Source of the DNA: Pseudomonas sp. GM80
GTDB lineage: Bacteria > Pseudomonadota > Gammaproteobacteria > Pseudomonadales > Pseudomonadaceae
Assembly: GCF_000282515.1 (NCBI RefSeq)
Contig: NZ_AKJD01000091.1
Coordinates: forward strand, 1 to 53,585
Reading direction: 5' to 3'
Length of the DNA: 53,585 nucleotides
This document shows positions 34,374 to 42,061 of the stretch, piece by piece; within the stretch, counting starts at the first letter, position 1, and the number at the start of each line of letters is the position of its first letter. The notes under the pieces are model-generated. The model saw only the letters and a program-made list of their open reading frames with translations. It was not told where the DNA came from and did not search any database. A program made the translations under genes and the position numbers.

Positions 34374-35109
34374 ATCCGCCGAGCTTGGGTTGTACACCCG
34401 CCCGGCCTACAACCTGAGCCGCGAGGACTCGACACATCCGTTGATTCTGGTGTGCGAACACGCGAGCCGCTACATCCCCGATGCCCTGAACAATCTGGGC
34501 CTGGATGAGGCCGCCGCCCGTGAACACATCGCCTGGGACATCGGCGCACTGCAACTGGCCGAGCAATTATCGGAAAAACTTGGCGCCACACTGTTGAGCG
34601 CCAATTATTCGCGACTGCTGATCGACCTGAACCGTCCACGGCATGCGCCCGACAGCATTCCGGCACAGAGCGAGATCTATCAGATCCCGGGCAACCGTGA
34701 GCTGGACGAAGCCACGCGCGAATACCGACGCCAGGCCCTGTTCAAGCCGTTTCACACACGCTTGCAGACGCTGATCGACGAACGCATCGCTAAAGGGCAA
34801 CCGGTACGGGTGGTGGGGATTCACAGTTTTACCCCGGTGTATTACGGCCAGCCACGACCGCTGGAAGTCGGCGTGCTGTTTGGTCAGGCGAAGGACTACG
34901 CACAACGCCTGCTCGACGGGCTCGCTGAGCATCTGCTGAAAGTGGCGGGCAACCAGCCGTACAAGATTGATCCGCTGGGCGACATGACCGTGCCGGTACA
35001 CGGTGATGCCCGGGGCCTGGATTCGGTGCTGATCGAGGTGCGCAACGACTTGTTGCGCAGCCCCGAAGCGGTATCGCGCTGGGCCGGATACCTCGCGCCA
35101 TTGCTGTAA
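34357..35109 (+). CDS. N-formylglutamate amidohydrolase family protein
   Basis: A 250-residue HutG-like hydrolase. Motifs typical of the family are LILVCEHASRYIP, HIAWDIGALQLAEQL, ANYSRLLIDLNRP and VGIHSFTPVYYG, which supply metal-binding residues. Known members release formate from N-formylglutamate or a related N-formyl amino acid. The ATG at 34357 overlaps the upstream gene by 17 bases. No histidine-utilisation genes are nearby, so a substrate other than that of the Hut pathway is likely. Confidence 0.88.
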   Translation: MHACTESAELGLYTRPAYNLSREDSTHPLILVCEHASRYIPDALNNLGLDEAAAREHIAWDIGALQLAEQLSEKLGATLLSANYSRLLIDLNRPRHAPDSIPAQSEIYQIPGNRELDEATREYRRQALFKPFHTRLQTLIDERIAKGQPVRVVGIHSFTPVYYGQPRPLEVGVLFGQAKDYAQRLLDGLAEHLLKVAGNQPYKIDPLGDMTVPVHGDARGLDSVLIEVRNDLLRSPEAVSRWAGYLAPLL

Positions 35110-35191
35110 CGCAAGACTGCTGACGCTGTAAACGATGGACCGACATAACAACTAAAAAACGACCGATCTGGCTGACAAGGAGTTGCGCTTC

Positions 35192-36541
35192 ATGGAAATT
35201 GAAGAATTCGGCTACAAGCAAGAGTTGAAACGTAGCCTGACCCTCACGGACCTGGTGGTGTACGGGATGATCTTCATGATCCCCATCGCCCCGTTCGGTG
35301 TGTATGGCTACGTTAACGCCGAGGCGCCGGGGATGGTGCCGCTGGCCTACATCATCGGCATGGTGGCGATGCTGTTTACCGCGCTCAGCTACGGCAGCAT
35401 GGCCAAGGCATTTCCGATCGCAGGCTCGGTGTATTCCTACGCGCAACGTGGCTTGAACCAGCATGTCGGTTTTATCGCTGGCTGGTTGATGCTGCTCGAC
35501 TACCTGCTGATTCCACCGCTGCTGTATGTGTATGCGGCGATGGCGCTCAACCATTTGTACCCGGACATTCCAAAAGTCGGCTTTATTCTGGCGTTCCTCG
35601 TCAGCGCAACATTCGTCAACCTGCGCGGCATCACGTTCACCGCGCGGATGAACATCATCTTCCTGCTGGCCCAACTGGTCGTGCTGGGGATCTTCCTGTT
35701 TTACGCCTGGACGGCCCTGCATAACGGTGGCGGTCACGGCGAGCTGACATTGGCGCCGTTGTACAACCCCGAGACGTTCAATTTCGCCCTGTTGATGCAA
35801 GCGGTGTCGATTGCGGTGCTGTCGTTCCTCGGCTTCGATGCAATCTCGACGCTCGCCGAAGAAATCAAAGGCGATCCGGGCAAGAGTGTTGGCAAAGCGG
35901 CGCTGATTACCTTGTTGGTCATGGGCGTGATTTTCGTCGCGCAAACCTGGATCGCCACCGATCTGGCGGCCGGCATGGGCTTCACCTCCGCCGACACCGC
36001 GTTCTATGAAATCGCCGAAATTGCTGCCGGCAGCTGGCTGGCGACGCTGACCGGCGTAGCCACCGCGCTGGCCTGGGGCGTGGCCGTGGCGATCACCTCG
36101 CAAGCCGCGGTATCGCGCCTGCTGTTCGGCATGGCCCGCGACGGCAAATTGCCGAAAGTGCTGGCCAAAGTACATCCGAAACACAACACGCCGTACCTGA
36201 GCATTTATCTGGTGGCGGTACTGTCGCTGTTGATCTGCTACCTGTTCATCAACTCGGTCGACACCCTGACCTCCCTCGTCAACTTTGGCGCCCTCAGCGG
36301 CTTCATGCTGTTGCACCTGACAGTGATCAACTACTACTGGCGTCGGCAGAAGTCCGGAAAGGTCGTGCGCCACCTGATCTGCCCGGTGATCGGCTTCATC
36401 ATCGTCGCGGCCATCATGTACAACATGGGCGTCGATGCGCAGAAACTCGGGCTGATCTGGATCGCGCTGGGCCTGGTGTATCTGTTCTTCCTGAACAAGC
36501 TCGGCGCCAGTACCGCGCTGCCCGACCCGAGCAATGGCTGA
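35192..36541 (+). CDS. APC family amino-acid/amine permease
   Basis: A 449-residue inner-membrane transporter with about 12 helices. The first helix has TDLVVYGMIFMIPIAPFGVY and the sixth shows SFLGFDAISTLAEEIKGDPG, the usual substrate-binding unwound regions. Start ATG after AAGGAGTTGCGCTTC. It follows the N-formylglutamate amidohydrolase gene by 82 bases. It is the likely uptake system for the cluster's substrate; putrescine-importer-type relatives use the same motif, which would suit the GS-like ligase. Confidence 0.92.
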   Translation: MEIEEFGYKQELKRSLTLTDLVVYGMIFMIPIAPFGVYGYVNAEAPGMVPLAYIIGMVAMLFTALSYGSMAKAFPIAGSVYSYAQRGLNQHVGFIAGWLMLLDYLLIPPLLYVYAAMALNHLYPDIPKVGFILAFLVSATFVNLRGITFTARMNIIFLLAQLVVLGIFLFYAWTALHNGGGHGELTLAPLYNPETFNFALLMQAVSIAVLSFLGFDAISTLAEEIKGDPGKSVGKAALITLLVMGVIFVAQTWIATDLAAGMGFTSADTAFYEIAEIAAGSWLATLTGVATALAWGVAVAITSQAAVSRLLFGMARDGKLPKVLAKVHPKHNTPYLSIYLVAVLSLLICYLFINSVDTLTSLVNFGALSGFMLLHLTVINYYWRRQKSGKVVRHLICPVIGFIIVAAIMYNMGVDAQKLGLIWIALGLVYLFFLNKLGASTALPDPSNG

Positions 36542-36659
36542 CAAGAAAAAGGGCGGCGTCTGACAACAAATCAGGCGACCGCTGATTTAACGCGTGGAAC
36601 CCGACAGTGATAGTCAGGTGCGGTGAACTCACCGGACCTTTTGATACAGGAGTACATCC

Positions 36660-37676
36660 ATGCTGGTCTTACGCCCAGTCGAGCTAACCGACCTGCCTCA
36701 GTTACAACAATTGGCCCGCGATAGCCTGGTGGGCGTGACCTCTCTGCCGGATGACAGCGAACGCTTGCGCGAGAAAATCACCGCCTCCTGTGCCTCATTC
36801 GAAAGCGCAGCGGCGGCGCAGGGCCCGGAGAATTACTTCTTCGTGCTCGAAGACCTTGAAACCCAGCGTCTGTCGGGTTGCTCGGAAATTGTTGCCACCG
36901 CCGGCTTCAACGAGCCGTTCTACAGCCTGCGCAACCGCCATTTCACCAGCGCCTCGCGGGAGTTGAACATCGAGCACGGCGTGCCGGCGCTGTCGCTGTG
37001 CCATGACCTCAACGATCACACGCTGCTGCGCGGTTTTCACATTGACGCAGGGCTGGTGCGTACAGCTTTTTCCGAATTGCTTTCGCGGGCGCGCCTGCTG
37101 TTTATCGCCGCTCATGCGCCGCGTTTCGCCGAAGCGGTGATTACTGAAATCGTCGGCTACAGCGACGAGAACGGCCAATCGCCCTTCTGGGATGCGCTGG
37201 GCAAACACTTCTTCGATCTGCCTTACGTCGAAGCCGAAAGGTTGTGTGGGTTGCAGAGCCGCTCGTTCCTTGCCGAACTGATGCCGCAATACCCGATCTA
37301 CGTGCCGATGCTGCCGCTGGCGGCGCAGGAATGCATCGGGCGCATTCACCCTGACGGGCAGGAAGCGTTCGACATTCTTGAGCGTGAGGGCTTTGAAACC
37401 AACAGCTACATCGACCTGTTCGACGCCGGCCCGACGCTCTATGCGCGCACCGCAAACATTCGGTCGATCGTTCGCAGCCAGATCCTCCCGGTGCAGCAGC
37501 AGTCGCGGATCGATGCCCGTGGCCGCTACCTGCTGAGCAACGATGCGCTGCAGGGTTTCCGGGCCATCGTCGCCGAACTGGATGTCCACGCCGATCAACC
37601 GCTGGCCCTCACCCCGGCCATGTGTGCGGCGCTGAACGTGACCGATGGCAGCCCGATCCGGCTGATTGCCCTGTGA
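36660..37676 (+). CDS. astA: Arginine N-succinyltransferase, AruF-like subunit
   Basis: A 338-residue AstA-family enzyme that would transfer a succinyl group from succinyl-CoA to the alpha-amino group of arginine or ornithine. Motifs: RPVELTDLPQLQQLARDS at the start, SLPDDSERLREKI, SPFWDALGKHFFDLPYVEAE and EGFETNSYIDLFDAGPTL. Start after CAGGAGTACATCC. It is paired with a second AstA-type gene, as in the aruF-aruG heteromer, but no other aru genes (aruC, D, B, E) follow. I infer a second copy specialised for this cluster's substrate. Confidence 0.88.
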   Translation: MLVLRPVELTDLPQLQQLARDSLVGVTSLPDDSERLREKITASCASFESAAAAQGPENYFFVLEDLETQRLSGCSEIVATAGFNEPFYSLRNRHFTSASRELNIEHGVPALSLCHDLNDHTLLRGFHIDAGLVRTAFSELLSRARLLFIAAHAPRFAEAVITEIVGYSDENGQSPFWDALGKHFFDLPYVEAERLCGLQSRSFLAELMPQYPIYVPMLPLAAQECIGRIHPDGQEAFDILEREGFETNSYIDLFDAGPTLYARTANIRSIVRSQILPVQQQSRIDARGRYLLSNDALQGFRAIVAELDVHADQPLALTPAMCAALNVTDGSPIRLIAL

Positions 37677-37737
37677 ACCACGCCCGGTGCCGCAGCCAAC
37701 GACAGTGCCCGAACAGGCGCGCAAAAGGAGTTACAGC

Positions 37738-38772
37738 ATGATTGTCCGCCCGGTCAATGTCAGCGACCTGCCAGCGTTGATGACGCTGGTTCAACAGGCC
37801 GGCCCGGGGTTCACCACCCTGCCGGCCAACGAAGATCGCCTGGCCCATCGGGTACGCTGGGCGCAACGGGCATTCGCCGAGCAGGTAGAACGTGCCGACG
37901 CGGATTATTTGTTCGTGCTCGAAGACGATGACATGCGCGTGGTCGGCGTCAGCGCGCTGTCCGGGGCGGTCGGCTTGCGCGAGCCCTGGTACAACTATCG
38001 AGTGGGGCTGACGGTGAGTTCGGCGCCGGATCTGGGCATACAACGGCAAATCCCGACACTGTTTCTCAACAACGAACTGACCGGCCAATCGGAACTGTGC
38101 TCGCTGTTTCTCGGCCATGCTCAACGTCATGGCAGCAATGGCCGGTTGTTGTCACTGGGGCGGCTGTTGTTCGTCGCCGAGTTTCCACACCTGTTTGGCG
38201 AAAAGATGATCGCCGAACTGCGCGGCAGTGCCGATGAACTGGGCTGTTCGCCGTTCTGGGACAGTCTGGGCCGACACTTCTTCCAGATGGATTTCAGCCA
38301 CGCCGATCACCTGTCCGGACTGGGCAACAAATCGTTCATCGCCGAACTGATGCCGCGCCAGCCGCTGTACACCTGCCTGCTCACCGAAGAGGCTCAGGCG
38401 GCCATCGGCCAGGCGCACCCCAATACCGAGCCGGCGCTGAAAATCCTTCAGGCCGAGGGTTTTTCTCACAAGGGTTATATCGACATTTTCGACGGTGGAC
38501 CGGTGATTGAAGCCCCCGTGCGCAGTATCCGTACCGTGCGCGACAGCGTGGAACTGACCCTGAGCCTCGGCACCCCGGATGACCAGGCGCCACTGTGGCT
38601 GATCCACAACCGCCGCCTGGAGAACTGCCGCATCACCGTCGCCCGCGCCCGTCGAGTTGGCAGCAGCCTGGTGATTGATCGCCTGACGGCCAAACGCCTG
38701 CAACTGCAGCCAGGCAACTCGGTGCGCGCGGTCATGTTGCCCAATCAACAACAGCAGGCCGTTGCGGCCTGA
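37738..38772 (+). CDS. astA: Arginine N-succinyltransferase, AruG-like subunit
   Basis: A 344-residue AstA-family protein, the beta-type partner. Motifs: MIVRPVNVSDLPALMTL, FTTLPANEDRLAHRV, SPFWDSLGRHFFQMDF and EGFSHKGYIDIFDGGPV. The ATG at 37738 follows AAGGAGTTACAGC. The gap after the AruF-like gene is 61 bases. The C-terminal tail (NQQQQAVAA) is Gln-rich. It is the last gene of the plus-strand cluster. Immediately after it, base composition changes sharply. Confidence 0.88.
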   Translation: MIVRPVNVSDLPALMTLVQQAGPGFTTLPANEDRLAHRVRWAQRAFAEQVERADADYLFVLEDDDMRVVGVSALSGAVGLREPWYNYRVGLTVSSAPDLGIQRQIPTLFLNNELTGQSELCSLFLGHAQRHGSNGRLLSLGRLLFVAEFPHLFGEKMIAELRGSADELGCSPFWDSLGRHFFQMDFSHADHLSGLGNKSFIAELMPRQPLYTCLLTEEAQAAIGQAHPNTEPALKILQAEGFSHKGYIDIFDGGPVIEAPVRSIRTVRDSVELTLSLGTPDDQAPLWLIHNRRLENCRITVARARRVGSSLVIDRLTAKRLQLQPGNSVRAVMLPNQQQQAVAA

Positions 38773-38987
38773 TTACTGTATATCGCACATCGTCTTGCGC
38801 CTCGCGCCCCTTCATAATCTTTACTTCAAACTTCCCGACGGTCACCACTAACGGCCGTCATCACCGGACGTTTTACTCTCCAACAACTATCTCGCAAGCC
38901 AATATCGGCAGCATCAACCGAACTAACACCCCTCCAAAAAAAACACTCCAATTAAAACCCGAAACACAACAACTTACACACCTCAAC
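38773..38987 (+). promoter_or_regulatory. C-rich, G-poor untranslated leader
   Basis: No gene is seen in this gap. In 38881-39000, C outnumbers G by 44 to 8 by my count, and a purine-poor, unstructured RNA would result, as in Rho-utilisation sites. A CATAAT box at 38813 could be a -10, but no good -35 is at 17 bases. Confidence 0.4.
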
Positions 38988-39815
38988 TTGCCCAAACCAA
39001 CTCCGGACTATAAATTTAACTCAAGCCCACTTACTCAACAGCAAGCAACCATGATTACTGAATTATTAGACACTGACTTAGAACCAAAACTAATCCTCGA
39101 CACCCTTAACAAAAACAACATGACATCCGAAGTAAACACACTTTGCAACCTGCTTGACACTCGCATTAAAACGCTCGGCATCCAGCACTACAAAGCTCAA
39201 GCCCTTAACAGCACCAACCCTTACACCCGCACATTGACCTTGTACTATAATGCAGCGGGCAACATCAGTATCAAAGCGCCTGACAGCACCACAGCTTCAC
39301 CTTATTTTTATTCTGTTCCCGGCAAAACATTTTTATTTTCGATCAACAACACTCCCTTTAACGTCCAGCGCTACACGATCGAAGACGACCAACTGAGTCT
39401 GGGTGACAACACTACAGTCGATGACGGTCAGGCGTTGTACATCGACGGCACCAAAGAGTTGTTCGAATGCGACCAGGAGGTTCTCAGCGCCAGTATCAAC
39501 CTGATCGACCGGCGTGCCGACATTGCGGTATTCGACCGTCGCACACTGAAAAAAGTAGCCTGGCTTCCGAACGATGAAAGCGCAGCGCGCTTCCTTGTCA
39601 GCCTCGAACTGCTTGAGGCCGCGGCGGATCCACACGCCCGCAAAGTCGCTGAAGAGCTGATTTACCACCAACACCCGGCGGTCACCTGGAAGGCTTTCAA
39701 TGTTATCGCCCAAGAGGATAAAGCGGCAGCCCTTGCGTATGCGCCGGTGATGAGATTGCTGCAAAACGAGCAATTGAATCGTTATCTTGATGCTCATATG
39801 GACAGTGCACCATGA
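38988..39815 (+). CDS. Hypothetical protein of AT-rich operon, first gene
   Basis: A protein of up to 275 residues that I do not recognise. Residues about 14-65 look like a helical or helix-turn-helix-like segment (SPLTQQQATMITELLDTDLE). Residues about 75-175 appear beta-rich (TLTLYYNAAGNISIKAP, SVPGKTFLFSINNTPFNVQ). Residues about 195-270 are helical, with a possible HEAT-like repeat. The TTG start at 38988 keeps the first helix whole; an ATG at 39051 would cut into it. No ribosome site exists before either. The stop overlaps the start of the next gene (ATGA). Composition is much lower in GC than the flanking genes. Confidence 0.7.
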   Translation: MPKPTPDYKFNSSPLTQQQATMITELLDTDLEPKLILDTLNKNNMTSEVNTLCNLLDTRIKTLGIQHYKAQALNSTNPYTRTLTLYYNAAGNISIKAPDSTTASPYFYSVPGKTFLFSINNTPFNVQRYTIEDDQLSLGDNTTVDDGQALYIDGTKELFECDQEVLSASINLIDRRADIAVFDRRTLKKVAWLPNDESAARFLVSLELLEAAADPHARKVAEELIYHQHPAVTWKAFNVIAQEDKAAALAYAPVMRLLQNEQLNRYLDAHMDSAP

Positions 39816-40459
39816 ATTTAGCGAACTTCATCCAACGCATGGACAACTACAACTTCAATACAGATCAGAACTCGATCATTGAAGACTTGAAAGACCTTGC
39901 CAAGAACAGAACATTACTGAGCGAGCATTTGTACGAGGGCATTCAAGCGCACGGTTTCAGTACGGCGCACTATCGTTATAACGCTTACGCTTTCGTCCTG
40001 CACTCTTGTGATACTTACACTGTCCGCTTGGGGTTCTGGGCGCCTGTCGACTCACAAGATGAAGGCGAAACTTTTATTTATCACCTTAATCATACGCACG
40101 ACTTCGAAATGTACTGCGTAGGTTATGCGGGAGACGGTTACGTCACCATAAAGCGCGAAATCTTCGACCGCACTCCACTCCTTGCGGGGGTCCGCCCTCG
40201 TCTAGGAAAGGAAACCGAACTGAAACTGGCGCCAGGTACAGTGCTTCACATGAAACCACTTCATGAGATTCATCGACAACTGCCGCCAAAACAAATGTCT
40301 GCTTCGCTGAGCGTGCTTATTCACGCGCCGCTTGCGCAGACAAGCGAAGAAGCATGGTGCTTCGACGAAAACTACTTGCCGACTCATCCCGGCATTGCAA
40401 TGCAAGAGATCGATTTTTATGAAAAAACGATCGCACTTTTAAATCGGGGTCAGTATTGA
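39812..40459 (+). CDS. Hypothetical cupin-like protein of AT-rich operon
   Basis: A 215-residue protein, probably cytoplasmic. The central part has a candidate metal site, HLNHTHDFEMYCVGYAGDG (HxHxxE), followed by LAPGTVLHMKPLHEIHRQL and ASLSVLIHAPL. This order fits a cupin fold such as cysteine-dioxygenase-like iron enzymes, but the match is to motif shape only. It is translationally coupled to the upstream gene and lies 29 bases before the small peptide gene. Confidence 0.7.
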   Translation: MNLANFIQRMDNYNFNTDQNSIIEDLKDLAKNRTLLSEHLYEGIQAHGFSTAHYRYNAYAFVLHSCDTYTVRLGFWAPVDSQDEGETFIYHLNHTHDFEMYCVGYAGDGYVTIKREIFDRTPLLAGVRPRLGKETELKLAPGTVLHMKPLHEIHRQLPPKQMSASLSVLIHAPLAQTSEEAWCFDENYLPTHPGIAMQEIDFYEKTIALLNRGQY

Positions 40460-40488
40460 CTGCCCACTTAATCAAAAAGGAAATTGAT

Positions 40489-40668
40489 ATGAACACTACC
40501 CAAAACAACTGGAACAACGCGCCACTCCTGCGTGCAGGCTCCAACGTCATCAATACCGCCGTCAAAACCGCCGCTGCAGCCCCTTGCGCCGGCCTGGGCA
40601 TTCCGCGCTACAACGTGGGAAACATCCATGAAATCAAAAAAATCTGGGGAGACATCAATAAAGTCTGA
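40489..40668 (+). CDS. Small 59-residue peptide, possible modified-peptide precursor
   Basis: A short gene with a strong ribosome site (AAAAAGGAAATTGAT) and an intrinsic terminator after it. The N-terminal third is Asn/Gln-rich (MNTTQNNWNNAPLL). The middle has a hydrophobic TAAAAPCAGLGIPRY segment with the only cysteine (C33). The end is charged (IHEIKKIWGDINKV). No signal peptide or membrane helix is evident. The size and last position in an operon fit a RiPP precursor, a small toxin or an accessory peptide; the choice is open. Confidence 0.7.
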   Translation: MNTTQNNWNNAPLLRAGSNVINTAVKTAAAAPCAGLGIPRYNVGNIHEIKKIWGDINKV

Positions 40669-40694
40669 CCCCTCGCCCTCGAGTTGAGTCATCC

Positions 40695-40733
40695 GGTTGC
40701 AGACGTTTAGACGTCTGCAACCTTTTCTGTTTT
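40695..40733 (+). terminator. Intrinsic terminator of the three-gene operon
   Basis: Perfect 11-bp stem (GGTTGCAGACG / CGTCTGCAACC), loop TTTAGA, followed by TTTTCTGTTTT. It closes the AT-rich operon 26 bases after the peptide stop. Confidence 0.92.
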
Positions 40734-40849
40734 ACCGTTACCGAAAAAATCGTCATGAACCTGACCATCCCAGCGTGATAGCCTTTTAGACCTTCGGCGT
40801 TGACACATTTGCTCAAGCCTTTCCATTCCTTTGTATTGGTGGAACTCGT

Positions 40850-41719
40850 ATGACCAGGCTTTCTCATCAAGATTTGCGCCGTAATTTCCGACAGTTGCTG
40901 GCCTCCGACACCTGCTACCACACGGCCTCGGTGTTCGACCCGATGTCCGCGCGGATCGCCGCTGACCTGGGTTTTGAAGTGGGAATTCTCGGTGGTTCGG
41001 TGGCGTCGTTGCAGGTGCTGGGTGCACCGGACTTTGCCCTGATCACCCTCAGCGAGTTCGCCGAACAGGCCACGCGCATTGGCCGCGTCGCGCAATTGCC
41101 GGTGATCGCCGACGCCGACCACGGCTACGGCAACGCCCTCAACGTGATGCGCACCATCGTTGAACTGGAACGCGCCGGCGTCGCGGCCCTGACCATCGAA
41201 GACACTCTGCTGCCCGCGCAATTCGGGCGCAAATCCACCGACCTGATCACCGTCGCCGAAGGCGTCGGCAAGATCCGCGCAGCGCTGGAAGCTCGAGTCG
41301 ATACGGAAATGGCGATCATCGCCCGTACCAACGCCGGCATCCTGCCCAACCAGGAAATCATCAGCCGCACCCGGCAGTACCAAGCGGCGGGCGCCGACGG
41401 GATCTGCATGGTCGGGATTCAGGACTTCGATCAGCTCGAACAAATCGCCGAGCATTTGACCGTACCGCTGATGCTGGTCACCTACGGCAACCCGGCGCTG
41501 CGCGACGACAAGCGTCTGGCTGAACTCGGTGTGCGCGTGACCATCGACGGCCACGGCGCCTACTTTGCCGCTATCAAGGCAACGTACGACAGCCTGCGCG
41601 AACAGCGACAAATCTTCACCCAGGCCTCCGACCTGAGCGCAACCGAACTGACGCACACCTATACCCAGCCCGAGGAATACATCCTGTGGGCCAAGGAATA
41701 CATGAGCGTCAAGGAATGA
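40850..41719 (+). CDS. Oxaloacetate decarboxylase, isocitrate lyase/PEP mutase superfamily
   Basis: A 289-residue Mg-dependent enzyme matching the P. aeruginosa PA4872 type that decarboxylates oxaloacetate to pyruvate. Conserved parts: [36 protein letters not shown] (metal site), [12 protein letters not shown], and ARTNAG. The TGA stop is also the first codon of a tandem repeat unit that spreads downstream. No clear ribosome site before 40850 (GGTGGAACTCGT is partial). Confidence 0.88.
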   Translation: MTRLSHQDLRRNFRQLLASDTCYHTASVFDPMSARIAADLGFEVGILGGSVASLQVLGAPDFALITLSEFAEQATRIGRVAQLPVIADADHGYGNALNVMRTIVELERAGVAALTIEDTLLPAQFGRKSTDLITVAEGVGKIRAALEARVDTEMAIIARTNAGILPNQEIISRTRQYQAAGADGICMVGIQDFDQLEQIAEHLTVPLMLVTYGNPALRDDKRLAELGVRVTIDGHGAYFAAIKATYDSLREQRQIFTQASDLSATELTHTYTQPEEYILWAKEYMSVKE

Positions 41720-42040
41720 TGGATTGGTCGGGCTGACGCCATCGCTGGCAAGCCAGCTCCCACAGGTTATGCGGCCAACCATGGCTTAATGGCTCATACC
41801 AAATCCTTTGGGCTGAGTGATGGATTGGCCGAGCTGGCGCCATCGCTGGCAAGCCAGGCTCCCACAGGTTTTGCGGTTCGACATCGCTTGATGGTTCAGC
41901 ACCAAACCCTGTGGGAGGAGTGATGGATTGGCCGGGCTGACGCTATCGCTGGCAAGCCAGGCTCCTACAGGTTATGCGGTTCGACATCGATTGATGGTTC
42001 AGCACCAAACCTTGTGGGAGCTGGCTTGCCAGCGATGAGG
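41717..42040. repeat. Tandem array of about 102-bp units with REP cores
   Basis: Units start TGATGGATTGG at 41717, 41818 and 41921 (periods 101 and 103). Each contains ATCGCTGGCAAGCCAG and ends near CACCAAACC. A reverse-facing core TGTGGGAGCTGGCTTGCCAG (42013 onward) closes it. The unit is larger than a REP, so a REP plus flank has been duplicated in place. Confidence 0.85.
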
Positions 42041-42061
42041 CCAGCGGCTGCACCGCTAATC

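Noticed and set aside
34829..36544. Long minus-strand frame of 571 codons opposite the permease and hydrolase genes
   Set aside because: It has a low-complexity His/Gln/Arg-rich translation and no known motif; the plus-strand genes have clear family motifs.
38773..40733. Prophage or integrative element as the source of the AT-rich operon
   Set aside because: No integrase, attachment-site repeat, tRNA or phage gene is visible on either side; only composition suggests transfer.
41717..42040. CRISPR array
   Set aside because: The repeated unit is about 102 bases with no spacers of even length; REP core duplicated in tandem explains it.
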